In this document: piece after piece, positions 35,594-49,187 of the stretch
Numbering within the stretch: the stretch's first letter is position 1
How the letters are laid out: each line of letters opens with the position of its first letter
Assembly (NCBI GenBank): GCA_017549505.1
Contig: JAFYUS010000055.1
Location: 1 to 64,000 of the forward strand
Reading direction: 5' to 3'
DNA from: Bacteroidales bacterium
Lineage (GTDB): Bacteria; Bacteroidota; Bacteroidia; Bacteroidales; UBA932
DNA: 64,000 bases
Translations under genes and position numbers: made by a program
The notes under the pieces: generated by a model
What the model saw: the letters and a program-made list of their open reading frames with translations, nothing else
Databases searched by the model: none
Told to the model about the DNA's origin: nothing

Positions 35594-35665
35594 TAGCCCC
35601 GAGCAGAATCGAACTGCTATCTAAAGTTTAGGAAACTTCCATTCTATCCGTTGAACTACAGGGCC
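35594..35665 (-). tRNA. tRNA-Arg (anticodon CCU)
   Basis: Read on the minus strand: acceptor GGCCCTG pairs with CGGGGCT (two G-U pairs), D arm GTTC/GAAT, anticodon stem GAAGT/ACTTT with loop TTCCTAA giving anticodon CCT, 4-base variable loop, and T arm AGCAG-TTCGATT-CTGCT, discriminator A. It is 72 bases long and CCA is not encoded. It decodes the arginine codon AGG. It lies downstream of rpmF on the same strand and is followed at once by a 15-bp hairpin. Confidence 0.93.
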
Positions 35666-35680
35666 CAGTCGAGAAACTGA

Positions 35681-35863
35681 TTACTCAGCGTTCTTCTCGA
35701 TGATCTGACGACCTCTATAGTAGCCGCACTCTGGGCATACTCTGTGGTACATGATAGTTGCACCGCAGTTTGAACATGTAGCGAGCGTTGGAACTACTGC
35801 AACGTCGTGTGTTCTTCTCTTGTCTCGTCTCTGCTTAGAGACCCTGTGTTTTGGATGTGCCAT
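35681..35863 (-). CDS. rpmF: 50S ribosomal protein L32
   Basis: 60 residues opening MAHPKHRVSKQRRDKRRTH, with a zinc ribbon from Cys30, Cys33, Cys43 and Cys46 (CSNC and CPEC). It is a structural protein of the large ribosomal subunit. It follows the yceD-like gene by 27 bases, the usual yceD-rpmF pairing, but the fatty-acid genes plsX/fabH that often come next are replaced by tRNA-Arg and the TerB-like genes. Confidence 0.97.
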   Translation of the reverse strand: MAHPKHRVSKQRRDKRRTHDVAVVPTLATCSNCGATIMYHRVCPECGYYRGRQIIEKNAE

Positions 35864-35890
35864 TGTTCTATATTTTTAAATTATTAATAA

Positions 35891-36409
35891 TCATTTAAAC
35901 ATGTCCTTCAAAGCGGAGAAAGGATTGTTCTCCCCAGTTTCCGCTTCAACCGGTTCACCTGCTGCGAGATGCGCCATAGCGTCAGGATTACAGTCACCTT
36001 CTTCATGAACCCTCTGCATAGGAAGAGCCAGGCATACATAGTCATATATTATCTGACTCATGTCGAATTCCGCATCCGTCTCAGGGATGAAAACGACTTC
36101 ACGTTCTCCCTCACGATGCTCTTCAGACGACTCCTCATCACCATACTTGACACTCAGTTTCACCTCGACTTCCACCGGCATGATCAGGTCATCAAGACAC
36201 CTGTCACACTCTACCGTTACATCTCCCGTCACATCGCAATCGATACCGAGATAACGTCCCGACTTCTCCACAACCACCGATGCAACCAATTCTGCATCAA
36301 GTATTTCAGAGTTTTCAAAACTTTCGAAGAACTCTTTGCCGACCCTCCATTCATATTCATGATTTCCGGTCGTCAATCCATTTAGAGGTATTATAAATTC
36401 ACCGTTCAT
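35891..36409 (-). CDS. YceD/DUF177-family protein
   Basis: I start at MNGEFIIPLNGL (36409) because a well-formed promoter (36468-36438) lies downstream of the frame's first possible Met and would leave a leader of about 20 bases. The 172-residue product has the family's VECDRCLDDL block (CxRCL-like) and an acidic middle. DUF177 members are linked to 23S rRNA accumulation and are encoded before rpmF, as here. Cytoplasmic; mechanism unknown. Confidence 0.88.
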   Translation of the reverse strand: MNGEFIIPLNGLTTGNHEYEWRVGKEFFESFENSEILDAELVASVVVEKSGRYLGIDCDVTGDVTVECDRCLDDLIMPVEVEVKLSVKYGDEESSEEHREGEREVVFIPETDAEFDMSQIIYDYVCLALPMQRVHEEGDCNPDAMAHLAAGEPVEAETGENNPFSALKDMFK

Positions 36410-36437
36410 TCTGACCCATAAATAGATTTGAGCCCGC

Positions 36438-36468
36438 AAAGGTAACAAAAACTTTTGTCATTAGCAAT
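36438..36468 (-). promoter_or_regulatory. Promoter for yceD-rpmF
   Basis: Minus-strand TTGC (36468-36465), 19 bases, TACCTTTG (36445-36438; exact TAnnTTTG). The upstream half overlaps the end of typA. It decides the yceD start codon. Confidence 0.6.
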
Positions 36469-38269
36469 TTATCTCAGAACTTTTTCTTTTCCTATCAAGT
36501 TCACTGAGTAATATCTTCCTGAGTCTCATTGACTTAGGGGTTACTTCAACGAGCTCATCCTCCTGAATATACTCCAATGCTTCTTCAAGAGAGAAAACTA
36601 CTGGAGGAGGAAGCATGACCTTGTCATCACTGCCGGACGCACGCATGTTCGTAAGCTTCTTTGTCTTGCAGATATTGATGGTAAGGTCACGTTCACGAGT
36701 ATGTTCGCCGACAACCTGTCCCTCATATATATCCACACCAGGCTCAATGAAGAAACGTCCTCTGTCCTGGAGCTTATCCATCGAATATGCAACAGAGAGA
36801 CCTGTCTCCAGAGACACAAGCGATCCGTTTGTACGACGTTCTATATCACCCTTGTAAGGTTCATATCCTTTAAGACGATGAGCGACTACAGCCTCTCCCT
36901 GAGTTGCAGTAAGAAGATTGCTTCTGAGTCCCATAAGACCTCTTGAAGGGATGTCGAATTCGAGGTGGGTTCTGTCTCCTCTTCCTTCCATCTGGATCAG
37001 GGCACCCTTTCTACGGGTCACCATCTCGATCGCCCTTCCTACAAATTCCTCAGGAAGATCGATTGTCAGGTTTTCGATAGGCTCGCAACGCTGTCCGCCT
37101 ATCATCTTGTCAAGTACCTTTGGCTGTCCTACCTGAAGTTCAAATCCCTCGCGGCGCATGGTCTCGATGAGGACTGAAAGATGGAGGACACCACGTCCGT
37201 AGACGATGAATGAATCCGCATTCGGACCTGGCTTTACCCTGAGAGCAAGGTTCTTTTCAAGTTCCTTCTCCAGGCGCTCCTTCAGATGGCGCGAAGTCAC
37301 GAACTTGCCTTCTCTTCCGAAGAAAGGAGAGTTGTTGATGCAGAAGAGCATGCTCATGGTTGGCTCATCTACCTCGATAGGAGGAAGCGCCTCCGGATTT
37401 TCGAAGTCTGCAATGGTATCTCCGATCTCAAATCCTTCGACTCCGACAACCGCACAGATGTCTCCGCACTCGACTTCGTCAACCTTTGACTTTCCGAGTC
37501 CGTCGAATATCATCAGTTCCTTTATCTTCTGCTTCTGCAGGATATCATATCTTTTACAAAGAGTGATATTCATACCGGCCTTCAGAGAGCCGCGGGTCAC
37601 TCTTCCTACAGCGATACGGCCTACATATGGAGAGTACTCCAATGATGAAATCAGCATCTGCGGCGTTCCTTCAACCTTCTCCGGTGCAGGGATGACTTCA
37701 AGGATAGTATCAAGAAGAGGGGTGATATCCTCGGTCGGCTGTCTCCAGTCGTATGACATCCATCCCTGTTTTGCACTGCCGTATATGGTACGGAAGTCAA
37801 GCTGATCTTCTGTTGCTCCAAGAGAGAACATAAGGTCAAACACCTCTTCCTGTACTTCATCCGGACGACAGTTCAGCTTATCTACCTTATTTATTACCAG
37901 AACAGGTTTCTTGCCCATCTCGATGGCCTTCTGAAGAACGAAACGGGTCTGCGGCATACAGCCTTCAAATGCATCCACAAGAAGAATCACTCCGTCTGCC
38001 ATGTTGAGCACTCGTTCCACTTCTCCACCGAAGTCGCTGTGGCCCGGAGTGTCGATGACGTTTATCTTCACACCTTTGTATACCACAGACACATTCTTCG
38101 CGAGAATGGTGATGCCTCTTTCTCTTTCAAGATCGTTGTTGTCAAGGATCAGTTCTCCCAACTTCTCCTGCTCGCGCGCCTGACGCGCCTGGTAGATCAT
38201 GCGGTCGACGATGGTTGTCTTGCCATGGTCGACATGGGCGATGATCGCAATGTTTCTTATATCCTGCAT
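36461..38269 (-). CDS. typA: Translational GTPase TypA/BipA
   Basis: The GTPase domain has G1 HVDHGKT at residues 12-18, G3 [11 protein letters not shown] and G4 NKVDK. EF-G-like domains II, III and V follow, and the TypA-specific C-terminal domain ends the 602-residue protein. The ribosome-associated GTPase supports 50S assembly and stress adaptation. It is divergently transcribed from guaA with its own -33/-7 elements and an 86-base leader that includes a small hairpin (CGACCGG/CCGGTCG, 38332-38349). Confidence 0.96.
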   Translation of the reverse strand: MQDIRNIAIIAHVDHGKTTIVDRMIYQARQAREQEKLGELILDNNDLERERGITILAKNVSVVYKGVKINVIDTPGHSDFGGEVERVLNMADGVILLVDAFEGCMPQTRFVLQKAIEMGKKPVLVINKVDKLNCRPDEVQEEVFDLMFSLGATEDQLDFRTIYGSAKQGWMSYDWRQPTEDITPLLDTILEVIPAPEKVEGTPQMLISSLEYSPYVGRIAVGRVTRGSLKAGMNITLCKRYDILQKQKIKELMIFDGLGKSKVDEVECGDICAVVGVEGFEIGDTIADFENPEALPPIEVDEPTMSMLFCINNSPFFGREGKFVTSRHLKERLEKELEKNLALRVKPGPNADSFIVYGRGVLHLSVLIETMRREGFELQVGQPKVLDKMIGGQRCEPIENLTIDLPEEFVGRAIEMVTRRKGALIQMEGRGDRTHLEFDIPSRGLMGLRSNLLTATQGEAVVAHRLKGYEPYKGDIERRTNGSLVSLETGLSVAYSMDKLQDRGRFFIEPGVDIYEGQVVGEHTRERDLTINICKTKKLTNMRASGSDDKVMLPPPVVFSLEEALEYIQEDELVEVTPKSMRLRKILLSELDRKRKSSEINC

Positions 38270-38360
38270 AATATGCTAATAATTAATCTTCTCAAAGTTC
38301 AGTCACGTCCGGGACTGTGCATAAAAATCCACGACCGGCCAACCGGTCGAAAAAGATTTG

Positions 38361-38392
38361 CAAAAGTAGATATTTTTATAAAAAATTTGAAA
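38361..38392 (-). promoter_or_regulatory. Promoter for typA
   Basis: Minus-strand TTTC (38392-38389), 20 bases, TACTTTTG (38368-38361; exact TAnnTTTG). Start near 38354, so the leader is about 85 bases. Confidence 0.55.
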
Positions 38393-38401
38393 CACTTTTT
38401 T

Positions 38402-38409
38402 TATTTTTG
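38402..38409 (+). promoter_or_regulatory. -7 element for guaA
   Basis: TATTTTTG (exact TAnnTTTG), 26-33 bases before the guaA ATG at 38435. No good -33 match; the region overlaps the divergent typA promoter. It supports the short guaA start. Confidence 0.45.
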
Positions 38410-38434
38410 CGCCCGAATTAAATTATCAGAAACT

Positions 38435-39742
38435 ATGAAGCAGGACATGATCGTCATTCTGGATCTCGGAAGTCACGAGAACACCGTGGTAGCCAGAGCC
38501 ATCCGCGCACTGGGAGTATATAGTGAAATATACCCTCACGACATCACAGCAGCAGAGCTGAAGGCTCTGCCTAACGTAAAGGGAATCATCATCAACGGTG
38601 GTCCTAACAATGTAATCGACGGCGTTGCCATCGATGTACTTCCTGAAATCTATGAAGCAGGTTATCCTGTAATGGCGGCAGGTCATGACAAGGCTCTATG
38701 CGAAGTGAAGCTTCCTGAGTTCGGAAACGATGAGGAATTCATCAAGAACGCTGTGAAGGATTTCGTATTCGACACATGCAAGGCTGAGGCAAACTGGAAC
38801 ATGAAGAACTTCGTTGCTGACCAGGTAGAGCTCATCCGCAAGCAGGTGGGTGACCGCAAGGTTCTTCTCGCCCTTTCGGGCGGAGTGGACAGCTCAGTCG
38901 TAGCAGCTCTTCTCCTCAAGGCAATCGGAGAAAACCTCGTATGTGTACATGTGAACCATGGTCTCATGCGTAAGGGTGAGTCTGAGAATGTAGTAGAGGT
39001 GTTCAGAAACCAGCTTTGTGCAAATCTCGTATATGTAGATGCTACAGACCGTTTCCTCGGTCTTCTCGAAGGCGTTGCAGATCCTGAGCAGAAGAGAAAG
39101 ATCATCGGCGGTGAGTTCATCCGCGTATTCGAGGAAGAGGCCCGCAAGCTTGACGGTATCGACTTCCTCGGTCAGGGAACAATCTATCCTGACATCGTGG
39201 AGAGCGGTACAAAGACTGCAAAGATGGTGAAGTCACATCACAACGTAGGTGGCCTTCCTGAAGACATGAAGTTTGAACTCGTCGAGCCTATCAAGCAGCT
39301 CTTCAAGGATGAGGTCCGCGCATGTGGCGTTGAGCTCGGTCTTCCATACGAAATGGTTTACCGCCAGCCGTTCCCTGGCCCAGGTCTCGGAGTACGTTGT
39401 CTTGGAGCCATCACACGCGACCGTCTCCACTCTCTCCGCGAGGCTGATGCAATCCTCCGTGAAGAATTTGCAGCAACCGGTCTCGACAAGAAGGTATGGC
39501 AGTATTTCACTGTAGTTCCGGACTTCAAGTCAGTAGGTGTACGCAACAACGCCCGCTCATACGACTGGCCTGTGATCATCCGCGCCGTAAACACAATCGA
39601 CGCGATGACCGCAAGCATCGAACAGATCGACTGGCCTATCCTCATGAAGATTACTGACCGTATCCTCGCTGAGGTTCCGAACGTGAACCGTGTATGCTAC
39701 GACCTCTCTCCGAAGCCGTCAGCAACCATCGAGTGGGAGTAA
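38435..39742 (+). CDS. guaA: GMP synthase with a truncated, apparently dead glutaminase domain
   Basis: I start at MKQDMIVILDLGSHENTVVA (38435), which aligns with the usual GuaA N-terminus and follows a -7 element. The ATP-pyrophosphatase domain is intact: LSGGVDSSV near residue 147, GQGTIYPDIVESG, SHHNVGGLPE, QPFPGPGLGVR, and the C-terminal YDLSPKPSATIEWE. The class I glutaminase domain is only about 125 residues instead of about 190-200. At the nucleophile elbow the usual GICYGMQ-like motif is replaced by PVMAAGHDKAL, with Gly83 where the Cys should be. The sequence then passes straight to VKLPEFGNDEEFIKN, which aligns with the end of the domain (VQFHPE...LLKN) but lacks the His. The enzyme should make GMP from XMP with free ammonia, or with a separate glutaminase (inference). 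Confidence 0.9.
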   Translation: MKQDMIVILDLGSHENTVVARAIRALGVYSEIYPHDITAAELKALPNVKGIIINGGPNNVIDGVAIDVLPEIYEAGYPVMAAGHDKALCEVKLPEFGNDEEFIKNAVKDFVFDTCKAEANWNMKNFVADQVELIRKQVGDRKVLLALSGGVDSSVVAALLLKAIGENLVCVHVNHGLMRKGESENVVEVFRNQLCANLVYVDATDRFLGLLEGVADPEQKRKIIGGEFIRVFEEEARKLDGIDFLGQGTIYPDIVESGTKTAKMVKSHHNVGGLPEDMKFELVEPIKQLFKDEVRACGVELGLPYEMVYRQPFPGPGLGVRCLGAITRDRLHSLREADAILREEFAATGLDKKVWQYFTVVPDFKSVGVRNNARSYDWPVIIRAVNTIDAMTASIEQIDWPILMKITDRILAEVPNVNRVCYDLSPKPSATIEWE

Positions 39743-39761
39743 TCCTTTAGAAACATATGTC

Positions 39762-39833
39762 ATGCCCGGCTCGACCGGGCATCCCATACCGATCCCCGGA
39801 TGCGCGCGCGAACCACATCCGGGGATCGGTATG
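39762..39833. repeat. Double hairpin between guaA and the ORF6N gene
   Basis: Hairpin 1 is ATGCCCGG/CCGGGCAT (39762-39782). Hairpin 2 is a perfect 18-bp stem, 39785-39802 with 39816-39833, and a 13-base loop that begins with alternating CG. Both ends carry GTCAT. It probably terminates the convergent transcripts and resembles a repetitive extragenic palindrome. Confidence 0.65.
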
Positions 39834-40421
39834 TCATTTAAAGCCTATCTTCTTCGGTTCTGGTCTGTGTTCATGGTTTCCGGCATGCATTTCCGCCAAT
39901 GATTCATTTATAAGTTGTAATTGAAGCATGGTTTCTTCATTGATGTCATTCTGGTCCCTCAACACATCCTCCAAATAATGATTAAGCTCTGAAATACGCG
40001 ACTTCAAATGTTCAATGTCAGCAGTTATTCTATCAATTGTTACCAATGAGGTACGCATATGTACAAATGCTCGCATTATGTAAATATTGGCTTGAACTGC
40101 GACCTCACTTCGTAACAAACCAGAAAGCATGGCGATCCCTTCCTGCGTGAATGCATAGGGCATATAGCGGGTACCACCACGACCGTTTGAGGTGAAATTT
40201 CTGCACCTCAGAAAATCAAATTCATCCTTAGTCAATTCGAACATGAAGTCTGAAGGGAATCTGTTCATATTGGCCTTGACTGCCCTCTTGAGATTTTTGG
40301 TTTCTACCCCATAAAGAACAGCCAACTGATAATCCAACATGACCCTTCGCCCACGTAACTCAACAATCCATTCTGACAAGTTACGGTTTTCTATACTTTC
40401 TGGTAAAACAACATTTCCCAT
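39834..40421 (-). CDS. ORF6N domain-containing protein (phage-type KilA-N relative)
   Basis: I prefer the start MGNVVLPESIENRNL (40421) over the in-frame Met 14 codons upstream, whose extension is basic and unlike the family. Residues about 10-95 form the ORF6N DNA-binding domain: LRGRRVMLDYQLAVLYGVET, NRFPSDFMFELT, GGTRYMPYAFTQEGIAMLSG. The remaining 90 residues are helical and probably dimerising. The family is typical of phages and integrated elements but also occurs singly in Bacteroidota chromosomes. It is flanked by a double hairpin and a gene-poor AT-rich stretch, which suggests an acquired segment. Confidence 0.85.
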   Translation of the reverse strand: MGNVVLPESIENRNLSEWIVELRGRRVMLDYQLAVLYGVETKNLKRAVKANMNRFPSDFMFELTKDEFDFLRCRNFTSNGRGGTRYMPYAFTQEGIAMLSGLLRSEVAVQANIYIMRAFVHMRTSLVTIDRITADIEHLKSRISELNHYLEDVLRDQNDINEETMLQLQLINESLAEMHAGNHEHRPEPKKIGFK

Positions 40422-40490
40422 ACACTTGACTTTTTTCAATAAATTTCTGCATATAAGAAACATCTGTCAAATAAAAGTGACAAATTTCAT

Positions 40491-40649
40491 ATGATTATAA
40501 AAAACATTTTTCCTTTTTTTATAATCATCGCACTTTTCTTTGCATCGATGCGTCATTTCTTCTTTTTGAAAAGTCTCGAAAGGAAGAAGCCGCCGGATGT
40601 TGAAACAGAGGTGTCACTTAATATTTACTCCTGCGGAGCGAGCAATTGA
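40491..40649 (+). CDS. Possible small membrane protein (52 aa)
   Basis: ATG-to-TGA frame of 52 codons. Residues 1-27 are strongly hydrophobic (MIIKNIFPFFIIIALFFASM), followed by the basic stretch KSLERKKPP and a short polar tail. This is the usual look of a single-pass small membrane protein. No promoter element is clear, and AT-rich DNA can produce such frames by chance, so support is modest. A terminator-like hairpin with a T-run lies 190 bases downstream on the same strand. Confidence 0.3.
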   Translation: MIIKNIFPFFIIIALFFASMRHFFFLKSLERKKPPDVETEVSLNIYSCGASN

Positions 40650-40838
40650 TGAGGTTTGGCATATCCTGTAAAGTGATGATAGTCCCCCCATTTGCAATCA
40701 AGTGTATAAGATGATATGCACGCCTGTCGGCGGAATGCGACTTTTATTGCACTCTGTCGACAAATGGTGATAGTGTGGATATGAATTGTTGTGCAGTTGT
40801 AAGCTTCCCCTTTCACATTGATTATCAATCAGATTCAC

Positions 40839-40874
40839 AAAATCGCCTGCGTCAAATGACGCAGGCGATTTTTG
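40839..40874. terminator. Bidirectional terminator
   Basis: Perfect 15-bp stem AAAATCGCCTGCGTC (40839-40853) / GACGCAGGCGATTTT (40858-40872), 4-base loop, with T-runs in both directions. On the minus strand it can end the long operon that finishes with the histidine phosphatase; on the plus strand it could end a transcript over the small frame at 40491. Confidence 0.75.
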
Positions 40875-40936
40875 CTATCACACTGAATATCAGCTTATTA
40901 AAAATCATTACCCATAACTAATTATCAACCAACACA

Positions 40937-40982
40937 TTATGCAAACTGCGTGCTGCCAAAGGGGAGCACGCAGTTTGCATAA
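40937..40982. terminator. 18-bp perfect hairpin downstream of the histidine phosphatase gene
   Basis: TTATGCAAACTGCGTGCT (40937-40954) / AGCACGCAGTTTGCATAA (40965-40982) with a 10-base loop. No T-run on the minus strand, so it may protect the mRNA end or work with the terminator 65 bases further on. Confidence 0.6.
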
Positions 40983-41025
40983 ATTATTAAGAATCAATAC
41001 CTTACAGAGTGTATAAAGCAGGTAA

Positions 41026-41568
41026 TCAATCGGAGTAAACAAGCTGACAGCCGCAGTTAGGCATGGCGAAGGTTATGAACTCTTCGTTTTCCATATCGCG
41101 GAAGTAGCTGGAGATGACGCGGCAGATTCCGCCGTGGGAGACGATGAGAACCGTCTTGTCCTGCAGGGCAGGATCGTCAAGCAGACCCTTTATGAACGGG
41201 TATACTCTGGCAGCAACGTCCAGAAAGGACTCGCCGCCGGGATATCTCTTGAAGCACTTTCTCTTCTCGCTCTGGTATTCTTCAGACAGTCTGTCCTTGC
41301 CTTCGAATTCACCGAAATCATTCTCGTTAAGACAGGCTTCATGAAATACCTGACAGTCTTCCTGAAGAGCGGCAACAGCGAGACCGGTCTCCTTTGCACG
41401 ACTGAGAAGTGAAGTGTAGATCATATCAAAATGCGTATCCTTAAGTTCCCTGGCAGCGATTCGAGCCTGCTCTCTTCCCTTCTCGTTAAGGGGTATATCG
41501 GTGCTGCCCAGAATGCGGTTTTCCGCATTCCAGGCAGTCTCACCGTGTCTCATCATATAGATCTTCAT
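41026..41568 (-). CDS. Histidine phosphatase (phosphoglycerate mutase family)
   Basis: 180 residues with the phosphohistidine motif RHGET at residues 7-11, then LNEKGREQA, the acid loop near NENDFGEFEGKD and the second His in VSHGGICRV. Members hydrolyse or transfer phosphate on small metabolites (2,3-bisphosphoglycerate-like, cobalamin precursors, sugar phosphates); which one is not readable. It starts 9 bases after the GH2 gene stop, so it may dephosphorylate a sugar linked to that pathway (inference). Confidence 0.87.
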   Translation of the reverse strand: MKIYMMRHGETAWNAENRILGSTDIPLNEKGREQARIAARELKDTHFDMIYTSLLSRAKETGLAVAALQEDCQVFHEACLNENDFGEFEGKDRLSEEYQSEKRKCFKRYPGGESFLDVAARVYPFIKGLLDDPALQDKTVLIVSHGGICRVISSYFRDMENEEFITFAMPNCGCQLVYSD

Positions 41569-41577
41569 AGCAGACCA

Positions 41578-47369
<5,792 letters not shown>

Positions 47370-47385
47370 ATATTCCTTTCTTCTG

Positions 47386-48180
47386 TTACCAATTCTTTTC
47401 CTTCTGTCTCGACTTCAGGGCCTCGGCCTTCTGCTTGTTCACCTTGTCCTGAGTCTCCTTTTCCTTTGCCTGGATGGCCTGCAGCATCTGCTGGGCAGCC
47501 TGCGGGCTTATCTTAGGCTGCTGACCCTGATTCTGATCCTGCTTCTGCTGGTCGTTCTGATTGTTATTCTGGTTCTGATTCTGGTCCTGCTGATCCTTGT
47601 TCTGGTCCTGCTGGTCCTGATTCTGATCATCGTTCTGGTCCTGATTCTGATCCTGATTCTGATCCTGATCCTGCTCCTGATCCTGATTCTGATCCTGGTT
47701 CTGATCGTTGTTCTGGTTCTGATCCTGATTCTGCTGATTCTGCTGGTCTTCCAGCTTCTTCTTTGCGTAGATGTAATTTTCCTTCGCATCAAGATCTCCA
47801 GGATTCCTCAACAGAGATTCCTTGAACGCATCGACAGCAGCCTGCCAATCCTCGCATGCGATGGCAGCATCTCCCAGATTATAGAAATAATCAGCCGCAG
47901 AAGCACTTGCCGGAGCTACATCCTTGACAGTCTCCATGACCTTCCTGGCCTGTTCAAAGTCACCTTCACGGTAAAGTGTATTGGCAAGATTATAGTTCGC
48001 AGCCACAGAAAGGGAATCCTTCACAAGAGCCTTGCGGTAATCGATCTCCGCCTCCCTCCAGTTCTCTTTCTTGAAGTCACGGTTACCCCTGCGGACATCC
48101 TTCCTGTCCACCTGCGCCTGCATCTCCTGAGCGAACCCCACCCCCAGCAGTACAAACAATATGTATAATATTCTCTTCAT
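47386..48180 (-). CDS. batC: BatC, TPR protein with Gln/Asn/Asp-rich tail
   Basis: A signal peptide ends near MQAQ. TPR motifs fill about residues 25-125 (NYNLANTLYREGDFEQA, DYFYNLGDAAIACEDWQAAV). Residues about 140-225 are an extreme low-complexity tract built from QNQD, DQNQ and QQDQ units, followed by a Lys-rich helix (QAKEKETQDKVNKQKAEALK). BatC-type proteins sit in the periplasm with BatA/B. The tract is encoded by near-tandem trinucleotide-rich DNA that is prone to length change. The gene lies 2 bases from batB and 16 from batD/E. Confidence 0.88.
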   Translation of the reverse strand: MKRILYILFVLLGVGFAQEMQAQVDRKDVRRGNRDFKKENWREAEIDYRKALVKDSLSVAANYNLANTLYREGDFEQARKVMETVKDVAPASASAADYFYNLGDAAIACEDWQAAVDAFKESLLRNPGDLDAKENYIYAKKKLEDQQNQQNQDQNQNNDQNQDQNQDQEQDQDQNQDQNQDQNDDQNQDQQDQNKDQQDQNQNQNNNQNDQQKQDQNQGQQPKISPQAAQQMLQAIQAKEKETQDKVNKQKAEALKSRQKEKNW

Positions 48181-48182
48181 CT

Positions 48183-49187
48183 CTATCTGTTAAACAAATG
48201 CCTCTTTGATCTTCTGTCGCCTATAAGCATTTCGAGAACAAAGAAGAACAATGCGATACCGAGGAAATACATGAACTGCTCATCATACTCCTCGAAAACG
48301 ATCGAACTGTACTTCTCATCCTCCATCCTGTCAATATTCTCGATTATCGGATTAAGACCGAATTCACTGTTTCCTGCACGAACATACAATCCGTTACCTG
48401 CCTGAGCCACATCCTGAAGCACCTTCTCGTCAAGTCTTGTCACGACGATCTCACCATCCTTATCCTTGAGAAGTTCTCCATCCATCGGAATCGGCTTGCC
48501 TTCCGGCGAACCGACTCCGATGGTATATACCCTGACACCCATTTCGGCAGCCTGCTTTGCAGCAGCCACAGGGTCATCCTCATGGTTCTCACCGTCAGTG
48601 ATGACAATCACGGCACGGCTCTTCTCGCTCTGGACGCTGAAACTGCGCATGGCGGTATTGATGGCCTCGCCGATGGCTGTACCCTGCACAGGAACTGAAC
48701 CGGTCGTGATGGAATTCAGGAACATCTTCGCAGATACATAGTCTGTCGTGATAGGAAGCTGGACAAAAGAGTTTCCGGCAAAGACTATAAGACCTATCCT
48801 GTCTTCGCGAAGCTTGTCCACAAGACGGGAAATGGCCAGCTTTGCTCTTTCAAGTCTGTTTGGCGAATAATCTTCCGCAAGCATCGAATTCGACACGTCA
48901 AGCACTATCATGATTTCCGCTCCCTTGGTCTCGTGTTCCTTCAGCTTTGCTCCGATCTGAGGTCTTGAAAGTCCTATGACAAAGAAGAAGAAACCGATGG
49001 AGAACAGTACCAGACGTACCCATACCTTTCCCTTCGAATAAGAAGGCATCAGCTGCGAAACAAGCGCTTCATCTCCGAATTTCCTGATCCTGTTCCTCCT
49101 CATCTTGAGCACAAGCGCCTGTATGACAAAGAAGAACGGTATAAGTAAAAGAAGCAGCAGATATTGAGACTGAGCAAAATTTAACAT
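48183..49187 (-). CDS. batB: BatB, membrane-anchored von Willebrand A protein
   Basis: 334 residues: two N-terminal membrane helices (about 8-27 and 57-75), a VWA domain with the MIDAS motif DVSNSM and the later TDGENHEDD, and a C-terminal helix (QFMYFLGIALFFFVLEMLIG). VWA domains bind a metal-coordinated partner; BatB is thought to form a periplasm-facing complex with BatA. Its start overlaps the end of batA by 7 bases. Confidence 0.92.
   Translation of the reverse strand: MLNFAQSQYLLLLLLIPFFFVIQALVLKMRRNRIRKFGDEALVSQLMPSYSKGKVWVRLVLFSIGFFFFVIGLSRPQIGAKLKEHETKGAEIMIVLDVSNSMLAEDYSPNRLERAKLAISRLVDKLREDRIGLIVFAGNSFVQLPITTDYVSAKMFLNSITTGSVPVQGTAIGEAINTAMRSFSVQSEKSRAVIVITDGENHEDDPVAAAKQAAEMGVRVYTIGVGSPEGKPIPMDGELLKDKDGEIVVTRLDEKVLQDVAQAGNGLYVRAGNSEFGLNPIIENIDRMEDEKYSSIVFEEYDEQFMYFLGIALFFFVLEMLIGDRRSKRHLFNR

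Larger units (their letters stand above)
40650..41025. other. Gene-poor stretch with two strong hairpins
   Basis: No convincing protein gene. A 67-codon minus-strand frame inside it has no coding character. It holds the hairpins at 40839-40874 and 40937-40982, given separately. The 190 bases between the small frame and the first hairpin contain minor inverted repeats (for example GCCTGTCGGCGG) and could hide a small RNA, but I recognise none. Confidence 0.4.

Noticed and set aside
38039-38434. N-terminal extension of guaA that would give 567 residues
   Set aside because: It is antisense to typA, has no similarity to a glutaminase domain, and runs through the typA and guaA promoter region. 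The ATG at 38435 aligns with the normal GuaA N-terminus.
40625-40828. Minus-strand 67-codon frame in the gene-poor stretch
   Set aside because: No start context, odd composition, no domain, and it overlaps the better small frame at 40491.
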